A stretch of DNA of 64,000 bases, taken from Amycolatopsis umgeniensis. Its GTDB lineage: Bacteria; Actinomycetota; Actinomycetes; Mycobacteriales; Pseudonocardiaceae. Positions 15,744-28,034 of the stretch are shown here, piece after piece (position 1 is the first letter of the stretch; each line of letters begins with the position of its first letter). Made by a program: the position numbers and the translations under genes. Location: assembly GCF_014205155.1 (NCBI RefSeq), contig NZ_JACHMX010000001.1, positions 5,146,001 to 5,210,000 on the forward strand. Direction: 5' to 3'. The notes under the pieces are model-generated. The model was not told the origin of the DNA. It was given only the letters and a program-made list of their open reading frames with translations, and did not search any database.

Positions 15744-17843
15744 GTGGCACGTGAAGTGCTGACCGACCTGAACCAGGTCCGCAACATCGGCATCATGGCC
15801 CACATCGACGCCGGTAAGACCACCACCACCGAGCGGATCCTGTTCTACACCGGGGTCAACTACAAGATCGGTGAAGTCCACGATGGCGCCGCCACCATGG
15901 ACTGGATGGAGGAGGAGCAGAAGCGGGGTATCACCATCACCTCGGCTGCCACCACCACTTTCTGGGCCGATCACCAGATCAACATCATCGACACCCCGGG
16001 CCACGTCGACTTCACCGTCGAGGTGGAGCGTTCGCTCCGCGTGCTCGACGGTGCCGTCGCCGTCTTCGACGGCAAGGAAGGTGTCGAGCCGCAGTCCGAG
16101 CAGGTCTGGCGTCAGGCGGACAAGTACGAGGTTCCTCGTATCTGCTTCGTCAACAAGATGGACAAGCTCGGCGCGGACTTCTACTTCACCGTCCGCACCA
16201 TCGAGGAGCGCCTCGGCGCCCGCCCGCTGGTCATCCAGCTGCCGATCGGCGCCGAGAACGAGTTCGAAGGCGTCATCGACCTGGTCCGCATGAAGGCGCT
16301 GACCTGGCGCGGCGAGGTCCAGAAGGGCGAGGACTACGCCGTCGAGGAGATCCCGGCCGAGCTCGCCGACAAGGCGGCCGAGTACCGGGAGAAGCTGGTC
16401 GAGGCCATCGCCGAGACCGACGACTCCCTGATGGAGAAGTTCCTCGAGGGTGTCGAGCTGACCGAGGCCGAGCTGAAGGCCGGTATCCGGAAGCTCACCG
16501 TCGCCCGCGAGGCGTACCCGGTGCTCACCGGTTCCGCGTTCAAGAACAAGGGCGTTCAGCCCATGCTCGACGCGGTCATCGACTACCTTCCGTCGCCGCT
16601 GGACGTCCCCGCCGTCGAGGGCACGCTGCCCGACGGCGAGACCCCGGTCTCCCGGAAGCCGTCCGTCGACGAACCGTTCGCCGCTCTGGCGTTCAAGATC
16701 GCCGCGCACCCGTTCTTCGGCAAGCTGACCTACATCCGGGTCTACTCGGGCAAGGTCGCCTCCGGCGCGCAGCTGATCAACGCCACCAAGGAGCGCAAGG
16801 AGCGCATCGGGAAGCTCTTCCAGATGCACTCCAACAAGGAGAACCCGGTCGACGAGGCCCAGGCCGGCCACATCTACGCGGTCATCGGCCTGAAGGACAC
16901 CACCACCGGTGACACCCTCGCCGACCCGCAGAACCCGGTCGTCCTCGAGTCGATGACGTTCCCGGCGCCGGTCATCCGCGTCGCGATCGAGCCGAAGACG
17001 AAGGCCGACCAGGAGAAGCTGTCCCTGGCGATCCAGAAGCTGGCCGAAGAAGACCCGACGTTCCAGGTCAACCTGGACGAGGACACCGGCCAGACGATCA
17101 TCGCGGGTATGGGCGAGCTGCACCTCGAGGTGCTGGTCAACCGGATGAAGTCCGACTACAAGGTCGAGGCGAACATCGGTAAGCCGCAGGTCGCCTACCG
17201 CGAGACGGTGCGCAAGACGGTCGAGAAGCTCGACTACGTGCACAAGAAGCAGACCGGTGGTTCCGGTCAGTTCGCGAAGGTCATCGTCAAGCTCGAGCCG
17301 CTCGAGTCCACCGATGGTGCCCTTTACGAGTTCTCCAACAAGGTCACCGGTGGCCGCGTGCCGCGGGAGTACATCCCGTCGGTCGACGCGGGCGCGCAGG
17401 ACGCCATGCAGTACGGCGTGCTGGCGGGCTACCCGCTCGTCGGGTTGAAGTTCACCTTGCTGGACGGCGCGTACCACGAGGTCGACTCTTCGGAAATGGC
17501 CTTCAAGATCGCCGGCTCCATCGCGATGAAGGAAGCCGCGAGGAAGGCCGGCCCGGTCATCCTCGAGCCGCTGATGGCCGTCGAGGTCACCACGCCCGAG
17601 GATTACATGGGCGATGTGATCGGCGACCTCAACGCCCGCCGTGGCCAGATCCAGGCCATGGAGGAGCGCGCCGGCACCCGTGTCGTCAAGGCTCTGGTGC
17701 CGCTGTCGGAGATGTTCGGCTACGTCGGTGACCTGCGGTCGCGTACCCAGGGACGTGCCAACTACTCGATGGTGTTCGACTCCTACGCCGAGGTTCCCGC
17801 GAACGTCGCGAAGGAAATCATCGCGAAGGCGACGGGGGAGTAG
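15744..17843 (+). CDS. fusA: Elongation factor G
   Basis: EF-G, 699 residues. GTG 15744 is chosen because the protein then starts [21 protein letters not shown] and AGGGGAA lies 7 bases upstream. The G1 loop is AHIDAGKT (19-26), G3 DTPGH (83-87), G4 NKMD (137-140). Domains II-V follow, with [14 protein letters not shown] in domain IV. It catalyses ribosomal translocation with GTP. It lies between rpsG and tuf in the canonical str order. Confidence 0.98.
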   Translation: MAREVLTDLNQVRNIGIMAHIDAGKTTTTERILFYTGVNYKIGEVHDGAATMDWMEEEQKRGITITSAATTTFWADHQINIIDTPGHVDFTVEVERSLRVLDGAVAVFDGKEGVEPQSEQVWRQADKYEVPRICFVNKMDKLGADFYFTVRTIEERLGARPLVIQLPIGAENEFEGVIDLVRMKALTWRGEVQKGEDYAVEEIPAELADKAAEYREKLVEAIAETDDSLMEKFLEGVELTEAELKAGIRKLTVAREAYPVLTGSAFKNKGVQPMLDAVIDYLPSPLDVPAVEGTLPDGETPVSRKPSVDEPFAALAFKIAAHPFFGKLTYIRVYSGKVASGAQLINATKERKERIGKLFQMHSNKENPVDEAQAGHIYAVIGLKDTTTGDTLADPQNPVVLESMTFPAPVIRVAIEPKTKADQEKLSLAIQKLAEEDPTFQVNLDEDTGQTIIAGMGELHLEVLVNRMKSDYKVEANIGKPQVAYRETVRKTVEKLDYVHKKQTGGSGQFAKVIVKLEPLESTDGALYEFSNKVTGGRVPREYIPSVDAGAQDAMQYGVLAGYPLVGLKFTLLDGAYHEVDSSEMAFKIAGSIAMKEAARKAGPVILEPLMAVEVTTPEDYMGDVIGDLNARRGQIQAMEERAGTRVVKALVPLSEMFGYVGDLRSRTQGRANYSMVFDSYAEVPANVAKEIIAKATGE

Positions 17844-17967
17844 TTCCCGTCCGCTCGCGGGCATAAGGAACACTCCTGAACGTCCGCAGCATCCGTCCAG
17901 AAACGAATCTCCGTCCGACAGCCACGTTGGCCGGTGAGTAAGCAAAACAGTCCAGGAGGACATTCCA

Positions 17968-19161
<1,194 letters not shown>

Positions 19162-19170
19162 TTTAACGCC

Positions 19171-19197
19171 ACCCGGGGGTCTGATACACCCCCGGGT
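19171..19197 (+). terminator. Intrinsic terminator after tuf
   Basis: ACCCGGGGGT (19171-19180) pairs perfectly with ACCCCCGGGT (19188-19197) around a 7-base loop, ten bases after the tuf stop. No strong U-tract follows. Confidence 0.85.
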
Positions 19198-19555
19198 TCA
19201 AGGCGTCAAATCACGTGTGCGACACTATTCAGGTTGCTCGTCCTGGGGCGGCCGAATCCTGTAAGTCATTCGACAAGCAGGTTCCGGCCGCCCTGGTATG
19301 AGTGGCCATGGTCCGTGAAGCTCTTCCTTCGGTTGAGGCCAGCGGGCACGGCGGTTGAGACGGCACGGCCGGATCGCTGCCTCCTCACATGAGGAAGACC
19401 AGCAAGACGAAGATCCCAAGGGATCGGTCTGTGCGTCGGGTGCGACACGCCCGACCGCGTGGACCGGACACAGGGCCGTTGAGCTGGGAAAACCTCAGGC
19501 ACGACCGAGGTTTGAAGAGACAAAGCGGCACGAGACGACAAGGAACGCAGCCACC
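19198..19555 (+). promoter_or_regulatory. S10 operon promoter and leader region
   Basis: About 358 bases between the tuf terminator and rpsJ. Features seen are the inverted repeat GATCCC/GGGATC (19412-19425), a CGGTC (19425-19429) able to pair with GACCG (19453-19457), and between them the motif shared with rpsL. No protein-coding gene is convincing: an open frame across this region runs into rpsJ but lacks a start signal and homology. A structured r-protein leader is likely. Confidence 0.5.
19443..19473 (+). promoter_or_regulatory. Leader motif shared with rpsL
   Basis: CGACACGCCCGACCGCG (19443-19459) is identical to 14767-14783 and is followed by the similar CCGGACACA. It lies about 97 bases upstream of the rpsJ start, inside a possible stem formed by CGGTC and GACCG. 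Confidence 0.6.
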
Positions 19556-19861
19556 ATGGCGGGACAGAAGATCCGCATCCGGCTCAAGGCCTACGACCAC
19601 GAGGCGATCGACACCTCGGCGCGCAAGATCGTCGAGACGGTCACGCGCACCGGCGCCCGTGTTGTCGGGCCGGTGCCGCTGCCCACCGAGAAGAACGTTT
19701 ACTGCGTCATCCGCTCGCCGCACAAGTACAAGGACTCGCGCGAGCACTTCGAGATGCGCACGCACAAGCGTCTGATCGACATCCTCGACCCGACGCCGAA
19801 GACGGTCGACGCGCTCATGCGCATCGACCTGCCGGCGAGCGTCGACGTCAACATCCAGTAG
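19556..19861 (+). CDS. rpsJ: 30S ribosomal protein S10
   Basis: S10, 101 residues. ATG 19556 gives the conserved start [19 protein letters not shown]; upstream in-frame sequence is leader. The [21 protein letters not shown] segment is diagnostic. S10 joins the 30S head and is also NusE, partner of NusB in antitermination. First gene of the S10 operon. Confidence 0.98.
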   Translation: MAGQKIRIRLKAYDHEAIDTSARKIVETVTRTGARVVGPVPLPTEKNVYCVIRSPHKYKDSREHFEMRTHKRLIDILDPTPKTVDALMRIDLPASVDVNIQ

Positions 19862-19892
19862 CGGCTGGCGAGCGGCGGAGAGTAAGAGACTC

Positions 19893-20543
19893 ATGTCTGA
19901 CAGGCAAGTGAAGGGCATCCTGGGCACCAAGCTCGGCATGACCCAGGTCTTCGACGAGAACAACCGGGTCGTCCCGGTGACCGTCGTGCAGGCCGGTCCG
20001 AACGTGGTCACCCAGGTTCGGACCCAGGAAACCGACGGCTACAAGGCCGTGCAGCTGGCTTTCGGCGCGGTCGACCCGCGCCGGGTGAACAAGCCGCGCA
20101 CCGGCCACTTCGACAAGGCGAGCGTGACCCCGCGTCGTTTCCTTGCGGAGCTGCGTACCACCGACGCCGAGACCTACGAGGTCGGCCAGGAGATCACCGC
20201 TGAGGTGTTCGAGGCCGGTATCGAGGTCGACGTGACCGGTACCAGCAAGGGCAAGGGCTACGCCGGTGTCATGAAGCGTCACGGCTTCAAGGGCCAGGGC
20301 GCGAGCCACGGTGCCCAGGCCGTGCACCGCAAGCCCGGCTCGATCGGTGGCTGCGCCACCCCGGGCCGTGTCTTCAAGGGCCTGCGCATGGCGGGCCGGA
20401 TGGGCAACGACCGGGTCACCACGCAGAACCTGACCGTGCACGCCGTGCGTGCCGAGGACGGCCTGCTGCTGATCAAGGGCGCCGTGCCCGGTCCCAAGGG
20501 CGGCCTGCTGTTCGTTCGCAGCGCCGCGAAGGGTGGTAACTGA
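19893..20543 (+). CDS. rplC: 50S ribosomal protein L3
   Basis: L3, 216 residues, beginning [24 protein letters not shown]. The long loop approaching the peptidyl-transferase centre is present ([20 protein letters not shown]). It initiates 50S assembly. It is separated by only 2 bases from rplD. Confidence 0.98.
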   Translation: MSDRQVKGILGTKLGMTQVFDENNRVVPVTVVQAGPNVVTQVRTQETDGYKAVQLAFGAVDPRRVNKPRTGHFDKASVTPRRFLAELRTTDAETYEVGQEITAEVFEAGIEVDVTGTSKGKGYAGVMKRHGFKGQGASHGAQAVHRKPGSIGGCATPGRVFKGLRMAGRMGNDRVTTQNLTVHAVRAEDGLLLIKGAVPGPKGGLLFVRSAAKGGN

Positions 20544-20545
20544 AG

Positions 20546-21232
20546 ATGAGCAGCGTCGAGCTGAAGACCCCGGCCGGTAAAGCCGACGGCACGGTCGAGC
20601 TCCCCTCGGAGATCTTCGACGTGCAGGCCAACGTGCCCCTCATGCACCAGGTCGTCGTCGGCCAGCTGGCCGCCGCGCGCCAGGGCACGCATGACACCAA
20701 GACCCGCGGTGAAGTCCGCGGTGGTGGCAAGAAGCCGTACCGCCAGAAGGGCACCGGCCGCGCCCGCCAGGGTTCGACCCGTGCGCCGCAGTTCACCGGT
20801 GGTGGCGTCGTCCACGGCCCCACGCCGCGTGACTACACCCAGCGGACCCCGAAGAAGATGAAGGCCGCCGCCCTGCGTGGCGCCCTCTCCGACCGGGCCC
20901 GCGCCGGACAGCTGCACGTCGTCACCGAACTGGTGACCGGCGAGAAGCCGTCCACCAAATCCGCCAAGGCCGTCATCGCCGCGGTGACCCAGGCCAAGCG
21001 CGTTCTCGTGGTGCTGCACCGCGACGACGAGCTGAGCTGGAACTCGCTGCGCAACCTGGCCGAGGTCCACATCATCACGCCCGACCAGCTCAACACCTAC
21101 GACGTGTTGGTCAACGACGACGTGGTGTTCACCAAGGCCGCTTACGACGTTTTCGTCGCCGGCCCCGTCCGGGGCAAGAGCGCGAAGGCTTCGGCCCGGT
21201 CGAGCGAGGTTGAAGGGAGTGACGAGCAGTGA
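20546..21232 (+). CDS. rplD: 50S ribosomal protein L4
   Basis: L4, 228 residues, with the exit-tunnel loop [19 protein letters not shown]. Its globular part binds 23S domain I; in E. coli L4 autoregulates the S10 operon. The C-terminus is extended by a Ser/Lys-rich tail. The stop overlaps the rplW start (GTGA). Confidence 0.98.
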   Translation: MSSVELKTPAGKADGTVELPSEIFDVQANVPLMHQVVVGQLAAARQGTHDTKTRGEVRGGGKKPYRQKGTGRARQGSTRAPQFTGGGVVHGPTPRDYTQRTPKKMKAAALRGALSDRARAGQLHVVTELVTGEKPSTKSAKAVIAAVTQAKRVLVVLHRDDELSWNSLRNLAEVHIITPDQLNTYDVLVNDDVVFTKAAYDVFVAGPVRGKSAKASARSSEVEGSDEQ

Positions 21233-21540
21233 GTGCGATCGCCATCCCCGATCCCCGCGACATCTTGCTCGCGCCGGTGATCTCCGAGAAGTCCTACGGG
21301 CTGCTCGAGGACCACAAGTACACGTTCGTGGTTCGCCCGGACGCCAACAAGACCCAGATCAAGATCGCGGTCGAGAAGGTGTTCGGCGTCAAGGTGGTCA
21401 GTGTCAACACCCTCAACCGCCAGGGCAAGCGTAAGCGGACTCGCGCCGGCTTCGGCAAGCGCAAGGACACCAAGCGCGCCATCGTGACTCTTTCGGCTGA
21501 AAGCAAGCCGATCGAGATCTTCGGCGGACCCACCGCGTAA
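21229..21540 (+). CDS. rplW: 50S ribosomal protein L23
   Basis: L23, 103 residues, GTG start overlapping the rplD stop by 4 bases. It includes [20 protein letters not shown] and the exit-tunnel loop [20 protein letters not shown]. It is the docking site for trigger factor and SRP at the tunnel exit. Confidence 0.98.
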   Translation: MSAIAIPDPRDILLAPVISEKSYGLLEDHKYTFVVRPDANKTQIKIAVEKVFGVKVVSVNTLNRQGKRKRTRAGFGKRKDTKRAIVTLSAESKPIEIFGGPTA

Positions 21541-21556
21541 AGGACTGAGCTGACAC

Positions 21557-22390
21557 ATGGGCATCCGCAAGTACAAGCCGACGACCCCGGGTCGTCGTGG
21601 CTCCAGCGTCTCCGACTTCGCCGAGATCACTCGGTCCACCCCGGAGAAGTCGCTGCTGCGTCCGCTGAGCAAGTCCGGCGGCCGTAACTCCAGCGGCAAG
21701 ATCACCACCCGCCACAAGGGCGGTGGCCACAAGCGTGCGTACCGGCTGATCGACTTCCGCCGGAACGACAAGGACGGCGTTCCCGCCAAGGTCGCGCACA
21801 TCGAGTACGACCCCAACCGGTCCGCTCGTATCGCGCTCCTGCACTACGCCGACGGCGAGAAGCGCTACATCATCGCCCCGGAGAAGCTCAAGCAGGGTGA
21901 CACGGTCGAGAACGGCCCCCGCGCCGACATCAAGCCGGGTAACAACCTGCCGCTGCGCAACATCCCGGTCGGCACCGTGATCCACGCGATCGAGCTCCGC
22001 CCCGGTGGCGGCGCGAAGATGGCGCGGTCCGCCGGTGCCAAGGTGCAGCTGGTGGCGAAGGACGGGCCTTACGCCCAGCTTCGTCTCCCGTCGGGCGAGA
22101 TCCGGAACGTCGACGTGCGCAACCGCGCCACCATCGGCGAGGTCGGCAACTCCGATCACTCCAACATCAACTGGGGCAAGGCGGGTCGTAACCGCTGGCG
22201 CGGCAAGCGCCCCACCGTCCGTGGTGTCGTCATGAACCCGGTCGACCACCCGCACGGTGGTGGTGAGGGTAAGACCTCCGGTGGTCGCCACCCGGTGAAC
22301 CCGAACGGAAAGCCCGAAGGCCGCACCCGCCGCCGCAAGGCCTCCGACGCCATGATCGTCCGCCGCCGGCGTACCGGCAAGAAGCGCTGA
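21557..22390 (+). CDS. rplB: 50S ribosomal protein L2
   Basis: L2, 277 residues. It starts [20 protein letters not shown] and contains the conserved [20 protein letters not shown] segment near the peptidyl-transferase centre, including the essential histidine of HPHGGG. It is one of the last proteins added to an active 50S. Ordinary length and codon use. Confidence 0.98.
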   Translation: MGIRKYKPTTPGRRGSSVSDFAEITRSTPEKSLLRPLSKSGGRNSSGKITTRHKGGGHKRAYRLIDFRRNDKDGVPAKVAHIEYDPNRSARIALLHYADGEKRYIIAPEKLKQGDTVENGPRADIKPGNNLPLRNIPVGTVIHAIELRPGGGAKMARSAGAKVQLVAKDGPYAQLRLPSGEIRNVDVRNRATIGEVGNSDHSNINWGKAGRNRWRGKRPTVRGVVMNPVDHPHGGGEGKTSGGRHPVNPNGKPEGRTRRRKASDAMIVRRRRTGKKR

Positions 22391-22408
22391 GCAGGGAGGT
22401 AGAAGAAC

Positions 22409-22690
22409 ATGCCACGTAGCCTCAAAAAGGGCCCCTTCGTGGACGACCACCTGCTCAAGAAGGTGGACGTTCTCAACGAGTCGGGCAAGAAGACCGTCAT
22501 CAAGACCTGGTCGCGACGCTCCACGATCATCCCGGATTTCCTGGGTCACACGATCGCGGTGCACGACGGTCGCAAGCACGTCCCGGTGTTCGTCACCGAG
22601 GCGATGGTGGGTCACAAGTTGGGCGAATTCGCCCCGACTCGGACCTTCAAGGGCCACATCAAGGACGACCGCAAGTCGCGCCGCCGCTGA
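22409..22690 (+). CDS. rpsS: 30S ribosomal protein S19
   Basis: S19, 93 residues, [19 protein letters not shown] to the basic tail DRKSRRR. It forms a pair with S13 in the 30S head near the A-site tRNA. AGGGAGG lies upstream. Confidence 0.98.
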   Translation: MPRSLKKGPFVDDHLLKKVDVLNESGKKTVIKTWSRRSTIIPDFLGHTIAVHDGRKHVPVFVTEAMVGHKLGEFAPTRTFKGHIKDDRKSRRR

Positions 22691-22718
22691 GCGGGCACGA
22701 GAGAACAAGGAACTAGCG

Positions 22719-23135
22719 ATGAACGCCCAGAACGACGTGGCCGAGGCTTTGCCGACGGCTTACGCGCGGGCTCGCTTCGTCCGGGACTCGCCTACCAAGG
22801 TGCGCCGGGTGATCGAGCTGATCAAGGGACGTAGCGCCGCCGACGCCTTGGCCGTGCTCCAGTTCGCCCCGCAGGCGGCAAGCGAGCCGGTCGCGAAGGT
22901 GCTCGCCAGCGCCGTGGCCAACGCCGAGAACAACCTCGATCTCGACCCTGACACCCTCTGGGTCAAGAACGCCTACGCCGACGAGGGCCCGACCCTCAAG
23001 CGCATCCGTCCGCGGGCCCAGGGCCGCGCGTACCGGATCCGCAAGCGGACCAGCCACATCACCGTCGAGGTGGAGTCGCGTCCCAAGGCCGAGGCCAAGA
23101 AGGCACAGGGCAAGAAGAAGGCAGGTGGCCGGTAG
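22719..23135 (+). CDS. rplV: 50S ribosomal protein L22
   Basis: L22, 138 residues. The tunnel hairpin region [20 protein letters not shown] is intact, with no sign of the macrolide-resistance insertions or deletions. The tail is Lys-rich ([12 protein letters not shown]). Its stop overlaps the rpsC GTG by one base. Confidence 0.98.
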   Translation: MNAQNDVAEALPTAYARARFVRDSPTKVRRVIELIKGRSAADALAVLQFAPQAASEPVAKVLASAVANAENNLDLDPDTLWVKNAYADEGPTLKRIRPRAQGRAYRIRKRTSHITVEVESRPKAEAKKAQGKKKAGGR

Positions 23136-23986
23136 TGGGCCAGAAGATCAACCCGCACGGCTTCCGCCTGGGTATCACCACGGACTGGAAGTCGCGTTGG
23201 TACGCCGACAAGCAGTACGCGGAGTACGTGGCCGAGGACGTCAAGATCCGGAAGCTGCTGTCCACGGGCATGGAGCGCGCCGGGATCTCCAAGGTCGAGA
23301 TCGAGCGCACCCGTGACCGTGTCCGCGTCGACATCCACACCGCCCGGCCGGGCATCGTCATCGGCCGCCGCGGCGCGGAGGCCGACCGGATCCGCGGCGC
23401 GCTGGAGAAGCTGACCGCCAAGCAGGTCCAGCTGAACATCCTCGAGGTCAAGAACCCCGAGGCCGACGCCCAGCTCGTCGCTCAGGGTGTCGCGGAGCAG
23501 CTGAGCAACCGTGTGGCGTTCCGCCGCGCGATGCGCAAGGCGATCCAGACCTCCATGCGTTCGCCGCAGGTCAAGGGCATCCGCGTGCAGTGCGGCGGTC
23601 GTCTCGGCGGTGCCGAGATGTCCCGCTCCGAGCACTACCGCGATGGCCGCGTCCCGCTGCACACGCTGCGTGCCGACATCGACTACGGCTTCTTCGAGGC
23701 CAAGACGACGTTCGGTCGCATCGGCGTGAAGGTGTGGATCTACAAGGGCGAGCTCGTGGGTGGCCTCAAGGCCCGTGAGGCGCGTGACGCCGCCGCGGCC
23801 GCCGAGCGCGCCCCGCGCCGTGACCGTGGTGACCGTCCGTCCCGCCCGCGCCGTTCCGGCGCGTCGGGCACGACGCCGACCTCGACCGAAGCCGGTCGGG
23901 CCGCTGCCGCCGCCAAGAGCGACGACACCGCCCCCGCGGCCACCGAGGCCCCGGCTGCTGAGACTGCAGAAAAGACGGAGGGCTGA
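23135..23986 (+). CDS. rpsC: 30S ribosomal protein S3
   Basis: S3, 283 residues, GTG start. The KH domain carries [15 protein letters not shown]; the C-terminal domain includes [20 protein letters not shown]. It has an extra ~60-residue tail, first basic (Arg-rich) then Ala/Thr/Glu-rich, as common in high-GC actinobacteria. It forms the mRNA-entry helicase region with S4 and S5. Confidence 0.98.
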   Translation: MGQKINPHGFRLGITTDWKSRWYADKQYAEYVAEDVKIRKLLSTGMERAGISKVEIERTRDRVRVDIHTARPGIVIGRRGAEADRIRGALEKLTAKQVQLNILEVKNPEADAQLVAQGVAEQLSNRVAFRRAMRKAIQTSMRSPQVKGIRVQCGGRLGGAEMSRSEHYRDGRVPLHTLRADIDYGFFEAKTTFGRIGVKVWIYKGELVGGLKAREARDAAAAAERAPRRDRGDRPSRPRRSGASGTTPTSTEAGRAAAAAKSDDTAPAATEAPAAETAEKTEG

Positions 23987-23989
23987 CAC

Positions 23990-24409
23990 GTGCTCATCCC
24001 GCGCAGGGTCAAGCACCGGAAGCAGCACTCCCCGAAGCGCCACGGTGCCGCCAAGGGCGGTACGAAGGTGAGCTTCGGCGAGTACGGCATCCAGGCGCTT
24101 GAGCACAGCTACGTGACCAACCGGCAGATCGAGTCCGCTCGTATCGCCATGACGCGTCACATCAAGCGTGGCGGCAAGGTGTGGACGACCATCTACCCGG
24201 ACCGCCCGCTGACCAAGAAGCCGGCGGAAACCCGCATGGGTTCCGGTAAGGGTTCGCCCGAGTGGTGGATCGCCAACGTGAAGCCGGGCCGCGTGATGTT
24301 CGAGATCTCGTTCCCGAACGAGGAGACCGCCCGTGAGGCGCTCCGCCGCGCGATCCACAAGCTGCCCATGAAGTGCCGCATCGTGACCCGTGAAGGTGGT
24401 GAGTTCTGA
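23990..24409 (+). CDS. rplP: 50S ribosomal protein L16
   Basis: L16, 139 residues, GTG start ([17 protein letters not shown]). It contains [21 protein letters not shown], the loop reaching the A site. Its stop overlaps the rpmC start (TGATG). Confidence 0.98.
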   Translation: MLIPRRVKHRKQHSPKRHGAAKGGTKVSFGEYGIQALEHSYVTNRQIESARIAMTRHIKRGGKVWTTIYPDRPLTKKPAETRMGSGKGSPEWWIANVKPGRVMFEISFPNEETAREALRRAIHKLPMKCRIVTREGGEF

Positions 24410-24657
24410 TGGCGAAGGCAAGTGCCGCACTGGCATCAGAGCTGCGTGAGCTCACCGCGGAAGAGCTCGTTCTGCGTCTGAAGGAATACAAGGAGGAGCT
24501 CTTCAACCTCCGCTTCCAGATGGCGACCGGACAGCTCGACAACAACCGTCGTCTGCGCACCGTCCGTACGGACATCGCGCGGATCTACACGGTCATGCGC
24601 GAGCGTGAACTCGGCCTGTCCGTTTCCCCTGACGCCGAGAGTGAAGGTGCCGCATGA
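24409..24657 (+). CDS. rpmC: 50S ribosomal protein L29
   Basis: L29, 82 residues, two-helix protein with [20 protein letters not shown] and [20 protein letters not shown]. It lies at the tunnel exit beside L23. It overlaps rplP and rpsQ at both ends. Confidence 0.97.
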   Translation: MAKASAALASELRELTAEELVLRLKEYKEELFNLRFQMATGQLDNNRRLRTVRTDIARIYTVMRERELGLSVSPDAESEGAA

Positions 24658-24932
24658 GCGAGCAGCCCACCGAGGCGGCCGGCCGCAACGACCGTAAGGT
24701 CCGTGAGGGCTATGTCGTCTCGGACAAGATGAACAAGACGATCGTGGTCGAGCTCGAGGACCGCAAGAAGCACCGTCGTTACGCCAAGGTTCTCCGCAGC
24801 ACCAGCAAGGTCAAGGTGCACGACGAGAACAACGAGGCGGGCGTGGGCGACCGGGTCACCTTGATGGAGACCCGCCCGCTGTCGGCGACCAAGCGCTGGC
24901 GTCTGGTGCAGATCGTGGAGAAGGCCAAGTAA
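24654..24932 (+). CDS. rpsQ: 30S ribosomal protein S17
   Basis: S17, 92 residues, OB fold: [20 protein letters not shown], then [23 protein letters not shown] (split here at NN). An ATGA overlap couples it to rpmC. It is the last gene of the S10 operon before a 90-base gap that could hold a separate spc promoter; none is obvious. Confidence 0.97.
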   Translation: MSEQPTEAAGRNDRKVREGYVVSDKMNKTIVVELEDRKKHRRYAKVLRSTSKVKVHDENNEAGVGDRVTLMETRPLSATKRWRLVQIVEKAK

Positions 24933-25022
24933 GTAGGGCTCATTGAGTCCCTTAGTTCCGCAAGGCTCGCGTCGCTGTGACATTCAAGAACGCGAGAACC
25001 AGCGCGACATACAGGAGTAGAC

Positions 25023-25391
25023 GTGATCCAGCAGGAGTCGCGGCTTCGGGTTGCCGACAACACGGGCGCGAAGGAAATCCTTTGCATCCGCGTTCTCGGC
25101 GGCTCGGGGCGGCGCTACGCGGGCATCGGCGACATCATCGTCGCCACCGTGAAGGACGCCATGCCGGCTGCCGGCGTGAAGAAGGGTGACGTCGTCAAGG
25201 CGGTCATCGTTCGCACGCGCAAGGAGCGCCGTCGTCCGGACGGTTCTTACATCCGCTTCGACGAGAACGCTGCTGTGCTCATCAAGAACGACAATGAGCC
25301 CCGCGGCACCCGCATCTTCGGCCCGGTGGGCCGCGAGCTGCGCGACCGAAAGTTCATGAAGATCATTTCGCTCGCGCCGGAGGTGTTGTAG
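25023..25391 (+). CDS. rplN: 50S ribosomal protein L14
   Basis: L14, 122 residues, GTG start, [20 protein letters not shown] to IISLAPEVL. It contacts L19 and the 30S body and is the binding site of RsfS. First gene of the spc operon, 3 bases before rplX. Confidence 0.98.
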   Translation: MIQQESRLRVADNTGAKEILCIRVLGGSGRRYAGIGDIIVATVKDAMPAAGVKKGDVVKAVIVRTRKERRRPDGSYIRFDENAAVLIKNDNEPRGTRIFGPVGRELRDRKFMKIISLAPEVL

Positions 25392-25394
25392 AGC

Positions 25395-25709
25395 ATGAAG
25401 GTGAAGAAGGGCGACACGGTCGTCGTCGTCGCCGGCAAGGACAAGGGTGCCAAGGGCAAGGTCATTCAGGCCTACCCCGAGCGCGAGCGTGTGCTGGTCG
25501 AGGGCGTGAACCGGATCAAGAAGCACACGCGGATCTCCCAGACCCAGCGCGGCGCGCAGTCCGGCGGCATCGTCACGCAGGAGGCGCCCATCCACGTTTC
25601 GAACGTGATGGTCGTCGACTCCGACGGCAAGCCGACCCGGGTGGGCTACCGCATCGGCGAGGACGGCAAGAAGGTCCGGGTCTCGCGCCGGAACGGTAAG
25701 GACATCTGA
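25395..25709 (+). CDS. rplX: 50S ribosomal protein L24
   Basis: L24, 104 residues, with the N-terminal KOW motif ([20 protein letters not shown]) and the [12 protein letters not shown] segment. Assembly initiator protein. It is 2 bases before rplE. Confidence 0.98.
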   Translation: MKVKKGDTVVVVAGKDKGAKGKVIQAYPERERVLVEGVNRIKKHTRISQTQRGAQSGGIVTQEAPIHVSNVMVVDSDGKPTRVGYRIGEDGKKVRVSRRNGKDI

Positions 25710-25711
25710 TC

Positions 25712-26275
25712 ATGACCACCGCAGAGAAGATCGCCCCGCGCCTCAAGGTGCGGTACCGCGAGGAGATCAAGGGACAGCTCCAGGAGGAGTTCTCCTTCGA
25801 GAACGTCCACCAGATCCCGGGCGTCGTCAAGGTCGTCGTGAACATGGGTGTCGGAGACGCCGCCCGTGACAGCAAGCTGATCGAAGGCGCCATCAAGGAC
25901 CTGGCCGCGATCACCGGGCAGAAGCCCGAGGTTCGCAAGGCTCGTAAGTCCATCGCGCAGTTCAAGCTGCGTGAGGGCCAGCCGATCGGTGCGCGCGTGA
26001 CGCTGCGCAACGACCGGATGTGGGAGTTCCTCGACCGGCTGCTGACCATCGCGCTGCCGCGTATCCGTGACTTCCGCGGGCTTTCGCCGAAGCAGTTCGA
26101 CGGCAACGGCAACTACACGTTCGGTCTCAACGAGCAGTCGATGTTCCACGAGATCGACCCGGACGCCATCGACCGCCCGCGCGGTATGGACGTCACTGTC
26201 GTCACCACCGCCAACACCGACGACGAGGGCCGCGCGCTGCTTCGCAAGCTCGGCTTCCCGTTCAAGGAGAACTGA
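25712..26275 (+). CDS. rplE: 50S ribosomal protein L5
   Basis: L5, 187 residues. It contains [20 protein letters not shown] and [20 protein letters not shown]. It binds 5S rRNA and contacts P-site tRNA in the central protuberance. Four bases separate it from rpsN. Confidence 0.98.
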   Translation: MTTAEKIAPRLKVRYREEIKGQLQEEFSFENVHQIPGVVKVVVNMGVGDAARDSKLIEGAIKDLAAITGQKPEVRKARKSIAQFKLREGQPIGARVTLRNDRMWEFLDRLLTIALPRIRDFRGLSPKQFDGNGNYTFGLNEQSMFHEIDPDAIDRPRGMDVTVVTTANTDDEGRALLRKLGFPFKEN

Positions 26276-26279
26276 GTCG

Positions 26280-26465
26280 ATGGCCAAGAAAGCACTGGTC
26301 CACAAGGCCGCGAAGACGCCGAAGTTCAAGGTTCGCGGTTACACGCGCTGCCAGCGGTGCGGTCGCCCGCACTCGGTGTTCCGCAAGTTCGGGCTCTGCC
26401 GGATCTGCCTTCGCGAGATGGCACACGCGGGCGAGCTGCCCGGCGTCCGCAAGTCCAGCTGGTAA
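26280..26465 (+). CDS. rpsN: 30S ribosomal protein S14, zinc-binding type Z
   Basis: S14 of 61 residues. Four cysteines, C24-x2-C27 and C40-x2-C43, form the zinc ribbon, so this is the C+ paralogue. ATG 26280 gives [16 protein letters not shown]. Actinobacteria often keep a zinc-free S14 elsewhere under Zur control; none is present in this window. Confidence 0.97.
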   Translation: MAKKALVHKAAKTPKFKVRGYTRCQRCGRPHSVFRKFGLCRICLREMAHAGELPGVRKSSW

Positions 26466-26647
26466 GAGTCCTTTTTGCCAATTCGGCCGAAAGCAGGCGG
26501 ATACGGACCGCGAGCCCAAGGGCTCACCGGTTCCCTTTCCGCCGTGACTGCCGGTCGGATTGGCAAACAATCGGATACAGAACTCCCACTTCGCCACAGG
26601 CCTTGCAGTTCTGCAGGGAACCAGGCGAGAAAGGTTGACAGGTCACC

Positions 26648-27046
26648 ATGACGATGACCGACCCCATCGCAGACTTCTTGACCCGTCTGCGTAACGCGAA
26701 CTCGGCTTACCACGACGAGGTCGTGCTTCCCCACTCGAAGATCAAGGCGAACATCGCCGAGATCCTCAAGCGCGAGGGCTACATCTCGGGATACCGGGAC
26801 GAGCCGGGCGAGAAGCACAAGAACCTCATCGTTGAGCTGAAGTACGGCCCCAACCGTGAGCGCAGCATCGCCGGCCTCCGCCGCGTGTCCAAGCCCGGCC
26901 TGCGGGTCTACGCAAAATCGACCGAACTGCCGTCCGTTCTGGGTGGCCTCGGCGTCGCGATCATCTCGACGTCGTCCGGCCTCCAGACCGACCGTCAGGC
27001 CAAGCGCAACAGCGTGGGCGGCGAAGTCCTCGCCTACGTCTGGTAA
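26648..27046 (+). CDS. rpsH: 30S ribosomal protein S8
   Basis: S8, 132 residues, [21 protein letters not shown] with the C-terminal [20 protein letters not shown] region. In E. coli it represses the spc operon. A 182-base gap precedes it and holds only a short GAGCCC/GGGCTC inverted repeat; GAAAGG lies upstream of the start. An alternative start at ATG 26654 would remove two residues. Confidence 0.97.
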   Translation: MTMTDPIADFLTRLRNANSAYHDEVVLPHSKIKANIAEILKREGYISGYRDEPGEKHKNLIVELKYGPNRERSIAGLRRVSKPGLRVYAKSTELPSVLGGLGVAIISTSSGLQTDRQAKRNSVGGEVLAYVW

Positions 27047-27062
27047 GGAAGGGGGCACAGAC

Positions 27063-27602
27063 ATGTCACGCATCGGAAAGCTGCCGGTCGCCGTCCCCTC
27101 CGGGGTCGAGGTGACCATCGAAGGTCAGCAGATCAAGGTCAAGGGGCCCAAGGGCACTCTTGAGCACACCATCGCCGAGCCGATCACCGTGGAGCGCGCC
27201 GAGGACGGCACGCTGCAGGTGAAGCGTCCCGACGAAGAGCGCAACAGCCGTGCCCTGCACGGTCTCACCCGGACGCTGGTCAACAACCTCGTCGTCGGTG
27301 TGACCGCGGGCTACGAGAAGAAGCTCGAAATCCACGGTGTCGGTTACCGCGTGCAGGCCAAGGGTTCGGACCTCGAGTTCGCCCTCGGCTACAGCCACCC
27401 GGTGAAGATCGAGGCCCCGGAAGGCATCACCTTCAAGGTCGAGACCCCCACCCGGTTCTCGGTCTCGGGCATCGACAAGCAGAAGGTCGGCCAGATCGCC
27501 GCGGTCATCCGCAAGCTGCGCCGCCCGGACCCGTACAAGGGCAAGGGCCTGCGCTACGAGGGTGAGAAGATCCGCCGCAAGGTCGGAAAGACGGGTAAGT
27601 GA
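27063..27602 (+). CDS. rplF: 50S ribosomal protein L6
   Basis: L6, 179 residues, [20 protein letters not shown] to the conserved [19 protein letters not shown] tail that binds 23S near the sarcin-ricin loop. AGGAAGGGGG precedes the ATG. Confidence 0.98.
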   Translation: MSRIGKLPVAVPSGVEVTIEGQQIKVKGPKGTLEHTIAEPITVERAEDGTLQVKRPDEERNSRALHGLTRTLVNNLVVGVTAGYEKKLEIHGVGYRVQAKGSDLEFALGYSHPVKIEAPEGITFKVETPTRFSVSGIDKQKVGQIAAVIRKLRRPDPYKGKGLRYEGEKIRRKVGKTGK

Positions 27603-27604
27603 TC

Positions 27605-28003
27605 ATGAGCGACACGACTACGAAGCGCAAGCCGGTCGGCAAGGACATCTCGACCCGCCGCCGCGTCGCGAAGGCCCGTCGGCACTTCCGCCTTCGCAAG
27701 AAGATCAACGGCACGGACCAGCGTCCGCGCCTGGTCGTCAAGCGTTCGTCGCGGCACATCGCCGTGCAGCTGATCGACGACCTCGCCGGCAAGACCCTGG
27801 CGTCGGCGTCCACCCTCGAGGCGGACGTTCGCGCGCTGGACGGCGACAAGAAGGCCAAGGCCGCCAAGGTCGGGGAGCTTCTCGCCGCCCGCGCCAAGAA
27901 CGCCGGTGTCTCGACCGTGGTGTTCGACCGTGGAGGCAACGCCTACCACGGCCGCATCGCGGCGCTCGCCGACGCTGCCCGTGAGGCGGGGTTGGAGTTC
28001 TGA
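27605..28003 (+). CDS. rplR: 50S ribosomal protein L18
   Basis: L18, 132 residues. ATG 27605 is preferred over the in-frame GTG 27599, which overlaps the rplF stop. It includes [18 protein letters not shown] and [20 protein letters not shown]. It binds 5S rRNA in the central protuberance. Confidence 0.97.
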   Translation: MSDTTTKRKPVGKDISTRRRVAKARRHFRLRKKINGTDQRPRLVVKRSSRHIAVQLIDDLAGKTLASASTLEADVRALDGDKKAKAAKVGELLAARAKNAGVSTVVFDRGGNAYHGRIAALADAAREAGLEF

Positions 28004-28034
28004 TGCAGATGCTCGTGAATGGAAGGAAAGCCTG

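Noticed and set aside
26280..26465. Zur-regulated alternative S14
   Set aside because: The protein has the four-Cys zinc ribbon and lies in the normal spc position, so it is the housekeeping zinc form.
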